Assembly: GCF_000814325.1 (NCBI RefSeq)
Contig: NZ_JPHF01000006.1
Span: 62,001-126,000, forward strand
DNA: 64,000 nucleotides
Direction of reading: 5' to 3'
Origin: Flavihumibacter sp. ZG627
GTDB lineage: Bacteria; Bacteroidota; Bacteroidia; Chitinophagales; Chitinophagaceae
Positions within the stretch are counted from its first letter, which is position 1; each line of letters opens with the position of its first letter. The notes beneath the pieces were generated by a model. The model had not been told where the DNA came from and made no database searches. It saw only the letters and a program-made list of their open reading frames with translations. The translations under genes and the position numbers were made by a program. This document shows positions 29,157 through 36,075 of this stretch, piece after piece.

Positions 29157-29458
29157 AAAACAGGGTTTACCAATCCTCTTGCCAGAATACACCTCAATCC
29201 GGAAATCCGTGTTTTATTGAGATAATATTATGATTTTCCTGTATAGACATTGCCTATTTAGAAAAGGATCAAATCAGGTAAAAAAAATTTATTCCACCAA
29301 TAACTGGGGGGCAATTTCTCATATTTGGTACATTCAAATATTCAAAAGTCATTTATTATGTAGAACTATTTCCCCGCACATATATTATTACTGATTTCGG
29401 ACTGCAGAAGTTCTTAGGATTTTAAAATTTAAACATTTTGAAACGGGATTATATGGAT

Positions 29459-29485
29459 ACCACATGGGGACCACATGGGGACCAC
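29459..29485. repeat. 11-bp tandem repeat ACCACATGGGG
   Basis: Two exact copies stand head to tail, followed by a partial third (ACCAC). The 11-bp period is close to one helical turn, which would put repeats on the same DNA face. It lies about 85 bp before the response regulator promoter. Confidence 0.6.
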
Positions 29486-29569
29486 CCCTTTAGAGTTCCA
29501 TAAGGTACTCTTTCCATAAGTGGAATAATAAGCTGCTGGTTTATTGATTATTTATAAAAATTATTTTTA

Positions 29570-29577
29570 TATTTTTG
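29570..29577 (+). promoter_or_regulatory. -7 promoter element for response regulator
   Basis: TATTTTTG matches TAnnTTTG and is 28 bp upstream of the ATG at 29606. A TTG at 29544-29546 could be the -33 box (23-bp gap). Confidence 0.5.
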
Positions 29578-29605
29578 ACGCTTACCAATAATTATCCCCC
29601 CTTAC

Positions 29606-30016
29606 ATGAGTAGAACAATAAGGATTTTTGTGGTTGATGACGATCTGGATGATACTGAAATATTCCAGGAGGTTTTATCTTTTATCGACCCAACAATCCA
29701 GTGTTCCACAGCCGATAATGGGAGAGATGCATTGGATAAACTGTCGAGGGTAACTTTCATACCCGACCTGATATTCCTGGATCTTAATATGCCCCGGATG
29801 GATGGAAAGGAATGCCTGAGGAAATTAAAGGAGAATCTTCTTCTCCGAAGCATCCCGGTTATTATCTATACAACCTCTTCACAATCGAAAGATATTGAGG
29901 AAACTATGGCGGCTGGGGCAATAAAATTCATCACCAAGCCATTGAATGTTAATGACCTGGAAAAAATTCTTCGTCCCATTGTATTGGGACTGAAACAGCC
30001 TACAATCCAAGATTGA
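29606..30016 (+). CDS. Single-domain response regulator
   Basis: This 136-residue protein is one receiver domain: acidic pocket VVDDDLDD, phosphorylated aspartate in LIFLDLNMPRMDG, the conserved Thr/Ser in IIYTTSS and the lysine in FITKPLNV. It has no output domain, as in the Rcp1-like regulators often paired with PAS-rich kinases. Its likely partner is the divergent CheB-CheR-PAS kinase. It is convergent with a small unknown gene. Confidence 0.92.
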   Translation: MSRTIRIFVVDDDLDDTEIFQEVLSFIDPTIQCSTADNGRDALDKLSRVTFIPDLIFLDLNMPRMDGKECLRKLKENLLLRSIPVIIYTTSSQSKDIEETMAAGAIKFITKPLNVNDLEKILRPIVLGLKQPTIQD

Positions 30017-30019
30017 GTT

Positions 30020-30280
30020 TCAGGTTTCCCTATCATAACTCACGAAAGGTCCAGTATTGGAAAGTCCACTGGATCCCTGAACATCCCGCCTTGAGTGTGC
30101 CCGGAAATGATTTACCGCGCTTTCACCCCTTGCCGCAGCGGCCAGGGCTGAATTTCGCTTCTTTTTAGGCGGTGGATTGTCCTTTTGCTGAATGGATTTA
30201 CCTGCTTCATCATTTGTGGCAGGATTTGCCGGAGGATTTTCTTCCATACCGGCTGCAAGATTCGGATTATCAGTTGCCAT
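30020..30280 (-). CDS. Small disordered hypothetical protein
   Basis: The 86-residue protein is rich in Pro, Asn, Ala and Lys (ENPPANPATNDEAGKS, NPPPKKKRNSALAAAARGE) and is likely unstructured. It has an ATG start, no signal peptide and no family that I recognise. It ends 3 bp from the response regulator stop. Coding status is moderately supported by length and position only. Confidence 0.45.
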   Translation of the reverse strand: MATDNPNLAAGMEENPPANPATNDEAGKSIQQKDNPPPKKKRNSALAAAARGESAVNHFRAHSRRDVQGSSGLSNTGPFVSYDRET

Positions 30281-30438
30281 GGTATGCTGATTTAGTACTA
30301 TAATTTACGAAAAAATCAGTACTAACGCATTTATAATGATCCCAATCAATTCCTTGACATGACCAGTTTTATCCCTCATATGTTATGTCAACGGACTATG
30401 TCCGTCTCCGTCAGCCGTAATTTCTATATTCCACATAT

Positions 30439-30472
30439 AAAAAAACCAGCTGAAACCAAAAGCTTCAGCTGG
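30439..30472 (-). terminator. Orphaned native terminator of tRNA-Ser
   Basis: CCAGCTGAA and TTCAGCTGG form a perfect 9-bp stem; on the minus strand it is followed by seven U. It lies 4 bp beyond the tRNA 3' remnant, just where a tRNA terminator should be. It was probably separated from the tRNA by integration of the element. Confidence 0.75.
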
Positions 30473-30476
30473 CGTA

Positions 30477-30501
30477 AGCGGAGAGAGAGGGATTCGAACC
30501 C
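30477..30501. repeat. attL: 25-bp remnant of tRNA-Ser 3' end
   Basis: This stretch is identical to 39678-39702. It covers the 3' acceptor strand and part of the T arm of tRNA-Ser, with no tRNA body on its right-hand side. Confidence 0.88.
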
Positions 30502-30554
30502 AACCCCCTGAAACAATTACTGGAAATATTTTTATACAGTTAACTTATTGATAA

Positions 30555-30575
30555 ACAGTACTAATATTGTACTGT
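30555..30575. promoter_or_regulatory. Palindrome upstream of integrase
   Basis: ACAGTAC and GTACTGT flank a 7-bp spacer. The palindrome lies 119 bp before the integrase ATG and could be an operator or part of the attachment-site architecture. Confidence 0.4.
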
Positions 30576-30609
30576 GTATATTTTTATATAGCTGAGTATA
30601 GAATAAATT

Positions 30610-30630
30610 TTGCCCCCTAAATTGCCCCCC
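30610..30630 (-). promoter_or_regulatory. G5-type paired box, integrase copy
   Basis: On the minus strand this reads as two direct GGGGGCAA half-sites 12 bp apart. It is a member of the four-copy family at 32804, 36005 and 39603 and lies 64 bp before the integrase ATG. Its orientation relative to transcription is opposite to that of the other three. Confidence 0.6.
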
Positions 30631-30693
30631 CGTATCTTTGGAGAGAGTTTTAAACCTGAACCCCCGACAGGGAGCAAAAAAGGGGTATTTTTT

Positions 30694-32001
30694 ATGTCAA
30701 CCATAAGATTTGAGTACAGAAAAGAGAAGGCGGAGAAGTCAGGACTTGCACCCCTTCGCCTAGTATATCAACAGCATGGGCAACGCCTGTATTACTCAAC
30801 AGGGGAGAAATTATTAGGGGGCAATTGGGATGAAAAAACCCAGCAGGCAGTATATGACAAAAATCTAAGCCTGACCGCTAAGGAAGTTAAAGCAACCAAC
30901 AGCCGCCTTGCTGACATTAAGCGGGAAATAGAGCGCATTGAGGAACGCTACCGGATCAATGAGGAACCCTATACCATTGAGGACGTAATAAGCGAATTAA
31001 AGGCCAAAAGGGACGGCAAGCAAATGGTTAAGAAGGCTGCAACGAGTAAGGAGGTTTATGCCTTTATAGACAATTATATAGCCGACCATACCACCCAGCG
31101 GGTGAAAGGCTCCCTAAGCGTTTATAAGGCCGTTAAGGAGCATTTGGAAGGCTTTGAAACTGATAAGGGGTATAAGGTGACATTTGAGAATATTGACTAT
31201 TCCTTTTTCCAAAAGTTTCAGAACTACCTTATAGGGCTTACAAAAGAGGTAAACGGTAAAGAGGAACCGGCACTAAATAATATCACTATTGCGAAACAAT
31301 TAAGCACCCTGAAAACATTGCTCAACTATGCAAGGCAGCAGGGGATCGAGGTAAGCGATAAGTATAAGGGGTTTAAAATTAGCCGGGATAATCCAGGCGA
31401 AGTCATTGCCCTGACCCGAAAAGAATTTGAAACACTATGGAACCTGGATTTAAGTAAGCGGCCTGCATGGGATCAGGTAAGGGACGTTTTTATATTTTCA
31501 TGTGTTACTGGTTTAAGGTATTCAGATGTATTTCAATTGAAGCGGGAGCATATAAAAGAGGATCTTATTGACCTGACCAGTATAAAGACCAGCAACAAAG
31601 CTAAAATCCCCCTTAACCCGTATTCAATAGCCATCATTAAGAAGTATAAGCACCTTCCCACCCCTTTGCCTGTTATAAGCAACCAGCGGACCAATGAGCA
31701 TTTGCAGAAATTATGCGATTGGGTAGGGTTTAACGAACCAGTTGAGATAGTTAGAAAGCATGGTGCGAAGCGGATCGTTAACGTATATCCTAAGCATGAG
31801 TTAATCAGGTTTCATTGCGGGCGCAAAACTTTTGCTACCTTATCAATAGAGGCTGGCATGAGTGCTGAATATGTTATGAAAATTGGGGGCTGGAAGTCTT
31901 ACACAAGCTTCAAAAGATATATGAACCTGACAGACGAAAGTACTAAGGGCGCAATGGCACAAGCATGGGGAGGAAAGGTCAATAAATTAAAAGCCGTTTA
32001 A
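30694..32001 (+). CDS. int: Tyrosine recombinase / phage integrase
   Basis: The 435-residue protein has an N-terminal arm-binding domain (STIRFEYRKEKAEKSGLAPLRLVYQ), a SAM-like core-binding domain (about residues 110-230) and a C-terminal catalytic domain. Catalytic residues are readable: Arg275 in TGLRYSDVFQL, His374 and Arg377 in FHCGRKTFATL, a GGWKS segment and the nucleophile Tyr409 in FKRYMNL. It should catalyse integration at, and excision from, tRNA-Ser. I chose the ATG at 30694; a longer frame from TTG at 30610 would run through the G5 box. It lies at the left end, away from the intact tRNA. Confidence 0.93.
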   Translation: MSTIRFEYRKEKAEKSGLAPLRLVYQQHGQRLYYSTGEKLLGGNWDEKTQQAVYDKNLSLTAKEVKATNSRLADIKREIERIEERYRINEEPYTIEDVISELKAKRDGKQMVKKAATSKEVYAFIDNYIADHTTQRVKGSLSVYKAVKEHLEGFETDKGYKVTFENIDYSFFQKFQNYLIGLTKEVNGKEEPALNNITIAKQLSTLKTLLNYARQQGIEVSDKYKGFKISRDNPGEVIALTRKEFETLWNLDLSKRPAWDQVRDVFIFSCVTGLRYSDVFQLKREHIKEDLIDLTSIKTSNKAKIPLNPYSIAIIKKYKHLPTPLPVISNQRTNEHLQKLCDWVGFNEPVEIVRKHGAKRIVNVYPKHELIRFHCGRKTFATLSIEAGMSAEYVMKIGGWKSYTSFKRYMNLTDESTKGAMAQAWGGKVNKLKAV

Positions 32002-32010
32002 TTCAAAAAT

Positions 32011-32793
32011 ATGGAGCAAAGAATAGTAAATTTTCTAAAAGAAATTAAAAGCCTAAGAATTGAAGAGGTAGGTGGATTCCTTGACCTTCATCATTATACC
32101 AAAACTACTGCAGTTGATAGTTATATATATTGGGATGAACTTTTAGAAATGATGGATTCTATTTATTTTGATTTAGAAAATCTAAGCCGCCTTGACTTTA
32201 ACAGAATAAAAGAAAGAATAAAGGAGTTGGATAGGGCTTTTGATTATTTGGCCAATAAAAATCTAATGCAGTTCCATAATCAACCGGATATGCTTCCCCG
32301 GCATATATTACAGAGTGAGATATTATCAAGATTCTATTGTAGTAATTACAATAAAAATATAGGGCATTCAGCTAGGTTTTTTAAAGATTTATATCAAGTG
32401 GTTATGACAAAACAAAATGCAATCCGGGGATTAAATGCCGCATTGAATAAAATCTATATTGGCACTGATGCAAAAGGAAAAGAAAGCTGGACTGCATATA
32501 CATGGATAATGTATACGTATTATTATCAAAAGGCTAGGGGGAAAGATTTGAATGATACCCACCGTATAATTATTAAGGAATTATCAGGATTATCGGATCA
32601 GACAATTTCAACCCAATGGAACAAGTTTTTAGAGAATGGAGATAATGTACCCGATCATACAAACCAGCAGCGAACATATAAAGAAGCTTTAGAGTGTGTT
32701 ATTTCAGAATTAAGTAAGGAAGGGGCTAATTATGCTTTAGAGTTAGCTGAACAAAAGTTGAAGACCTATAAAGAAGCATATAGCCGCTTATAG
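32011..32793 (+). CDS. Unknown 260-residue protein downstream of integrase
   Basis: The protein is predicted to be helical, rich in Tyr, Asn and Lys, with no signal peptide or transmembrane segment. Segments such as LEEMMDSIYFDLENL-type acidic helices and TAYTWIMYTYYYQKARG are seen, but I do not recognise a family. It starts 9 bp after the integrase stop and is probably co-transcribed with it; a strong terminator follows at 32837. The gene looks more AT-rich than its neighbours and may be cargo or an element-specific regulator. Confidence 0.7.
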   Translation: MEQRIVNFLKEIKSLRIEEVGGFLDLHHYTKTTAVDSYIYWDELLEMMDSIYFDLENLSRLDFNRIKERIKELDRAFDYLANKNLMQFHNQPDMLPRHILQSEILSRFYCSNYNKNIGHSARFFKDLYQVVMTKQNAIRGLNAALNKIYIGTDAKGKESWTAYTWIMYTYYYQKARGKDLNDTHRIIIKELSGLSDQTISTQWNKFLENGDNVPDHTNQQRTYKEALECVISELSKEGANYALELAEQKLKTYKEAYSRL

Positions 32794-32803
32794 ATATTAC
32801 AAC

Positions 32804-32819
32804 AGGGGGTTTCAGGGGG
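32804..32819 (+). promoter_or_regulatory. G5-type paired box, HTH-operon copy
   Basis: Two AGGGGGT half-sites are 10 bp apart, preceded by AAC as in the 36005 copy. The box ends 50 bp before the HTH gene ATG. Spacing differs from the 12 bp of the other copies. Confidence 0.5.
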
Positions 32820-32836
32820 TATGCCCCCAATGAATT

Positions 32837-32869
32837 AGCAATTTGCCATTAACCGCAAATTGCTTTTTT
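32837..32869 (+). terminator. Terminator ending exactly at the HTH start codon
   Basis: AGCAATTTGC pairs perfectly with GCAAATTGCT (8-nt loop) and is followed by six T and an A; the ATG of the HTH gene begins at the next base. It ends the integrase operon and may also attenuate transcription of the replication operon. Confidence 0.8.
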
Positions 32870-33130
32870 ATGCAAAATCCGTTTGACATTCTACTGACAA
32901 GGTTTGATGAATTGGAGTTAAAAATATCCAGTCTGAAAGGTCAACCCGAAATAGAAAAGCCCGAATTAATCAACAGGTTTGAATTGTGTAAGCGTTTATC
33001 CATTACAGAGGCACACGCAATAAGGCTGGAAAAGAAAGGGCGTATTCCTGTAATAAAACTAGGAGCATCATGCCGCTATAATTGGCTAAAAGTTGTTGAG
33101 CAACTCGAAAACAGGGGAGGTGCTGCATGA
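32870..33130 (+). CDS. Excisionase-like helix-turn-helix protein
   Basis: The 86-residue protein has an N-terminal coiled-coil-like helix (ILLTRFDELELKISSLKG) and a C-terminal HTH_17/excisionase-type winged helix: LINRFELCKRLSITEAHAIRLEKKGRIPVIKLGASCRYN. Such proteins direct excision or regulate integrative elements, like Xis and AlpA. I chose the ATG at 32870 directly after the terminator U-tract; a TTG at 32843 would lie inside the hairpin. Its last codons overlap the RepA gene start (ATGA), showing translational coupling. Confidence 0.8.
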   Translation: MQNPFDILLTRFDELELKISSLKGQPEIEKPELINRFELCKRLSITEAHAIRLEKKGRIPVIKLGASCRYNWLKVVEQLENRGGAA

Positions 33131-34263
33131 CGGACAAAATAAATGCCGGATTGGCGAACCCGGCACTAAAGAGATATGAAGCGGAACAACAGGCCAAAGG
33201 TACAAAAAAAGAAGTTCCAAACATAGACCCGGAGCGGTTTTATGGCAATATGGATTATACTGAATTACCTAGCGTTAACGTATTGGACAAGGTTTATATT
33301 CCTACATGGAATAACAAGCCAGCAGACGTGCCAGCCGTTCTAAAATTAGGCGGTTGCAGTATTCTTACTCATCAAAATAGTTCAGGCATAATAGCTAACC
33401 CAGGAAGCGGAAAAAGTAGCATCATGGAGGCTATACTTGCTAGTTATCTTAATCCGGGTTGCGATGCTTTAGGCTTTGAAGTTGATCCTAATTGCAGGGG
33501 AGTAATTTATATTGACAATGAGCGGACTAATACGGATGTATGGAATAGTTATTACCGGATGTGCAGGAGGGCAGGAATACCGGAAGGGGCAACTACAAAT
33601 AATATTCTTATTGCCGGTTTGCGTTCAATTCCCAGACTTGCTGAAAGAATGACCGTAATAGAAAAGCTGGTAGAAGATAATCCATGTTCTTTATTACTTA
33701 TTGACGGTGCAGGCGATTTGGTGAGCGATACCAACGATTTAGCACAAGCGATTGAATCCCGGATATGGATCAGGGAAATGACGGTAAAATATAACCTTTC
33801 CATTGTTACCACTTTACACCCTAACCCTAATTCAAATAAGCCTAGAGGCCATCAGGGATCGGAAATATGCAGGGAGGCAGAATGCGTTTTACTGGTTAAG
33901 TCGGCGGAAGGTGACACTAGAATAATAACCAGCGATTTTGAGCATGGAAAGAATAGGAATAATCCTAAGCTATCAACGGCATTTACATGGTCTGAAAATT
34001 TCAAAATGTTTATAACAGCGGATTTGGATCAGATTAAAGAAGCGAAGCAGAACGCTAAAGACACGCTAAAAAGGGATCAGGCTCTAAAATTAGCGCAACA
34101 AGTTATTCCCGCTCCCAATTCAATGACCTATACAGAACTAAAAAGCGCAATCATGCGCAAAACTTCAAAAGGGGATTCTACAGCCCGAAAGTCAATACAG
34201 GATTGGGATGGATGGGGAATTATACACAAGCGGCCTGATGACCGTTACCAGCTAACGCTATAA
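33127..34263 (+). CDS. RepA-type AAA ATPase (replicative helicase-like)
   Basis: The 378-residue protein is an AAA_25/RepA-type RecA-fold ATPase: Walker A in ANPGSGKSS (about residues 90-98), VIYIDNERT, Walker B LLLIDGAGDLVSD and a sensor-type ITTLHPNPN-like segment (VTTLHPNPN). A C-terminal winged-helix-like stretch (TYTELKSAIMRKTSKGDSTARKSIQDW) follows. Such proteins act as hexameric helicases or initiators on plasmids, prophages and satellites. Direct ACGCTA repeats begin within its last codons. It is coupled to the HTH gene by a 4-bp overlap. Confidence 0.83.
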   Translation: MTDKINAGLANPALKRYEAEQQAKGTKKEVPNIDPERFYGNMDYTELPSVNVLDKVYIPTWNNKPADVPAVLKLGGCSILTHQNSSGIIANPGSGKSSIMEAILASYLNPGCDALGFEVDPNCRGVIYIDNERTNTDVWNSYYRMCRRAGIPEGATTNNILIAGLRSIPRLAERMTVIEKLVEDNPCSLLLIDGAGDLVSDTNDLAQAIESRIWIREMTVKYNLSIVTTLHPNPNSNKPRGHQGSEICREAECVLLVKSAEGDTRIITSDFEHGKNRNNPKLSTAFTWSENFKMFITADLDQIKEAKQNAKDTLKRDQALKLAQQVIPAPNSMTYTELKSAIMRKTSKGDSTARKSIQDWDGWGIIHKRPDDRYQLTL

Positions 34264-34356
34264 CGCTAAAACAACGCTAAAACAACGCTATTAATAGCCT
34301 GATGTATGTAACGCTACTACTCACCCTATATATAGGGTAGTAGCGTAAATAGCGTA
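34254..34356. repeat. Iteron cluster and large hairpin: candidate replication origin
   Basis: Five direct ACGCTA copies start at 34255, 34263, 34274, 34285 and 34311, and two inverted TAGCGT copies at 34341 and 34350. The third and fourth are spaced 11 bp. Between the groups, CGCTACTAC and GTAGTAGCG plus ACCCTATA/TATAGGGT form a long imperfect hairpin with an AT-rich centre. It lies between the RepA-type ATPase and the primase-like gene, and no U-tract makes it a terminator. Confidence 0.65.
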
Positions 34357-34376
34357 ACTATTAAAACTAAAAATGT

Positions 34377-35228
34377 ATGTGGTTAGAAAAACAGGTATCA
34401 CTATACAGGTCGGTGACAGATAACACCGGGAGGGCTGCAACCCTTCGCCAAATATTACTTACAGAATGCGCTAACGATATTGGAACAATAACAGCTATCA
34501 GAAAACTAGACAGGCAAGAACCTGACTATAAGACTAAACAGGTAGCGTTAAAAAATCGGGTGCAATGTTTTACCCCGGCAGCTTTATTAAAGTCAAAAGC
34601 AAAAGGGAGTTTAGAAATTATATCCCGGTCAGGATTAATGCAATTAGACTTTGATCCCTATGATATATGGGAGTATGATCTTGAGGAATTAAAAAACTGT
34701 GTATTCTCATTGCCTTTTATAGCCTTTTGTGGCAAGTCAGTAAGCGGTGACGGGTTTTATGCGTTAGCTAATATTGCGGAGCCGGAAAGGTTAAAAGAAT
34801 ATGCAGAGCATTGTTTTAAAGTGCTTGAGGGTTATGGAATAAAAGCAGATACTAGTAAGGGACGCAACCCCCAGGATCTTCGCTTTATTTCCTACGATGC
34901 AAATATGCTTATCAGGGATAACCCCGAAGCATTAAAAATACCCCCTAGTAAGCCAAAGGAGGCTATTAAATCATTTGGCAATACTTACTATCCATCCGGT
35001 AATAATGCGGGGCTAATTCGCAAAGCAATAGCGGAAATTGAAACAGTACAAGAGGGGCGAAGATGGGCAACCGTTCAGCATTGGGCATACACGCTAGGGG
35101 GTAAGGATGCGGGGTTAGATCAAATTATTGAAGCGATCAACCGCAACGCCGAATTTATCGGCAATGAACCTAAATACATTCAATGCGCTCGTGACTGTTT
35201 CAGGGCCGGGCAATTAAAACCATTTTAA
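34377..35228 (+). CDS. VirE_N/BT4734-like primase-related protein
   Basis: This 283-residue protein matches the BT4734/VirE N-terminal family: SLYRSVTD near the start, FTPAAL, SGLMQLDFDPYD (the acidic strand of the fold), SVSGDGFYALANI and GRNPQDLRFISYDANM. The domain is related to archaeo-eukaryotic primase/PrimPol folds, and relatives are found with RepA-type helicases in Bacteroidota prophages. It probably primes or assists replication from the adjacent iteron region. Fusion partners usually found at the C terminus (DUF3987-like ATPase) are absent, consistent with the separate ATPase gene upstream. Confidence 0.75.
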   Translation: MWLEKQVSLYRSVTDNTGRAATLRQILLTECANDIGTITAIRKLDRQEPDYKTKQVALKNRVQCFTPAALLKSKAKGSLEIISRSGLMQLDFDPYDIWEYDLEELKNCVFSLPFIAFCGKSVSGDGFYALANIAEPERLKEYAEHCFKVLEGYGIKADTSKGRNPQDLRFISYDANMLIRDNPEALKIPPSKPKEAIKSFGNTYYPSGNNAGLIRKAIAEIETVQEGRRWATVQHWAYTLGGKDAGLDQIIEAINRNAEFIGNEPKYIQCARDCFRAGQLKPF

Positions 35229-35229
35229 A

Positions 35230-35424
35230 ATGTACATAGATGCAATACTTTCAGAAACACATACAGGTGCTTGTATTATGGTTTTCGTCCGTTTCGGAGA
35301 TGGCAGTACCGGGGATTTGTTATTTGATGCAGATGGCGAACCGATGGACCTAAGTAGCCCGGAAGCAAAAGCTATTAGTAACTATTATCAAAAATTATTC
35401 AATGAAATACAAATTCACCCCTGA
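35230..35424 (+). CDS. Small acidic hypothetical protein
   Basis: This 64-residue protein has no recognised family (VFVRFGDGSTGDLLFDADGEPMDLS). It starts one base after the upstream stop and overlaps the next gene by 23 bp, so it sits in a tightly packed operon. No membrane or export signal is seen. Confidence 0.55.
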   Translation: MYIDAILSETHTGACIMVFVRFGDGSTGDLLFDADGEPMDLSSPEAKAISNYYQKLFNEIQIHP

Positions 35425-35644
35425 AGCATGGGAGGCCGGATCATGCCGGGTAATAACCAGAGCCGGAAAAAAAGTAAACAGGTTTAAGAGAACCTCTACC
35501 GGGTTTACTGGCATAGTTGACGGGTATCACCTTAATTGGGCGGATAATGGTTGTTTAAGGGATCACACAAAACATTCTTATGATTTGTTCCTGATACCTC
35601 AATCCTATTTCAAACAAATAATTAAATCAATATTATGGAAATAA
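35402..35644 (+). CDS. Small basic hypothetical protein
   Basis: The 80-residue protein is basic and beta-rich in appearance (KFTPEAWEAGSCRVITRAGKKVNRFKR, HLNWADNGCLRD). It overlaps the neighbours on both sides (23 and 10 bp), which supports translation as part of the operon. Function unknown. Confidence 0.55.
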   Translation: MKYKFTPEAWEAGSCRVITRAGKKVNRFKRTSTGFTGIVDGYHLNWADNGCLRDHTKHSYDLFLIPQSYFKQIIKSILWK

Positions 35645-35868
35645 GTAAAGACGGATCGTTATTAGATAATGATATGACCCCCGATAAATTCAACACGTTA
35701 CCAAAAGAGATACGCCTAATATATGTACACCAGTACGCAAACGTATTGCCGGGAGCCGGGATCATAACGCTAAATACAATGGTAATAGCTTATACAGCTA
35801 ACTGCCAGGGGCAAGCAGTTGAAGCATTCGCCACCGATTCTAAGAAGATACCGTTATCATTGAATTAA
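35635..35868 (+). CDS. Small hypothetical protein
   Basis: The 77-residue protein (MEISKDGSLLDNDMTPDKFNTLPKEIR in part) has no recognised family. It closes the replication-side operon; a 207-bp gene-free stretch with a G5 box follows. Function unknown. Confidence 0.5.
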   Translation: MEISKDGSLLDNDMTPDKFNTLPKEIRLIYVHQYANVLPGAGIITLNTMVIAYTANCQGQAVEAFATDSKKIPLSLN

Positions 35869-36004
35869 AGGTAAATAAACAGGTAAATGGTAAATATAAA
35901 AGGGTTCAAATCTTAATGTATCTGTAAATTGAATTGATACAGAATAGCTTAAAATCAATTCAGGCTTATTTATCAGTTAACAAAACAGTAAAATATTATT
36001 GAAC

Positions 36005-36025
36005 AGGGGGTAATATAGGGGGCAA
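36005..36025 (+). promoter_or_regulatory. G5-type paired box, capsid-operon copy
   Basis: Two direct half-sites AGGGGGTAAT and AGGGGGCAAT are 12 bp apart. The box ends 50 bp before the DUF5681 ATG and 18 bp before a -7-like element, the usual place of an activator or repressor site. Confidence 0.65.
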
Positions 36026-36043
36026 TTAATGCCAGTTTTATCG

Positions 36044-36051
36044 TAACTTTA
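36044..36051 (+). promoter_or_regulatory. Candidate -7 element of capsid operon
   Basis: TAACTTTA differs from TAnnTTTG only in the last base. It is 24 bp before the ATG, downstream of the G5 box; no clear -33 box is present, which would suit an activator-dependent promoter. Confidence 0.4.
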
Positions 36052-36075
36052 CATTGTTTTTAATCCGTTCCATTT

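Larger units (their letters stand above)
29157..29605. other. 449-bp intergenic region between divergent kinase and response regulator
   Basis: No gene is seen. The region is AT-rich and contains a short 11-bp tandem repeat and a candidate -7 element for the response regulator. It is a plausible shared control region for the two signalling genes. Confidence 0.6.
30281..30693. other. 413-bp gene-free region spanning the left attachment site
   Basis: The chromosomal part holds inverted repeats TTAGTACT/AGTACTAA (30292-30325), TTGACAT/ATGTCAA (30354-30391) and CGGAC-tat-GTCCG (30392-30404). It also holds the original terminator of the tRNA-Ser gene and a 25-bp tRNA remnant. The element part holds the ACAGTAC/GTACTGT palindrome and a G5-type box before the integrase. 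No gene is visible. Confidence 0.6.

Noticed and set aside
30477-30501. Second tRNA-Ser gene at the left end
   Set aside because: Only the 3' acceptor strand and part of the T arm are present; the sequence to the right does not form D, anticodon or variable arms. It is an attachment-site remnant.
30801-30826. Fifth paired G5 box inside the integrase gene
   Set aside because: Only one half-site (30816-30826) matches well; the upstream AGGGG is shorter and spaced differently, and the region is fully explained as coding.
34254-34356. Transcription terminator at the long hairpin
   Set aside because: No U-tract follows on either strand, and the surrounding direct repeats are better explained as iterons.
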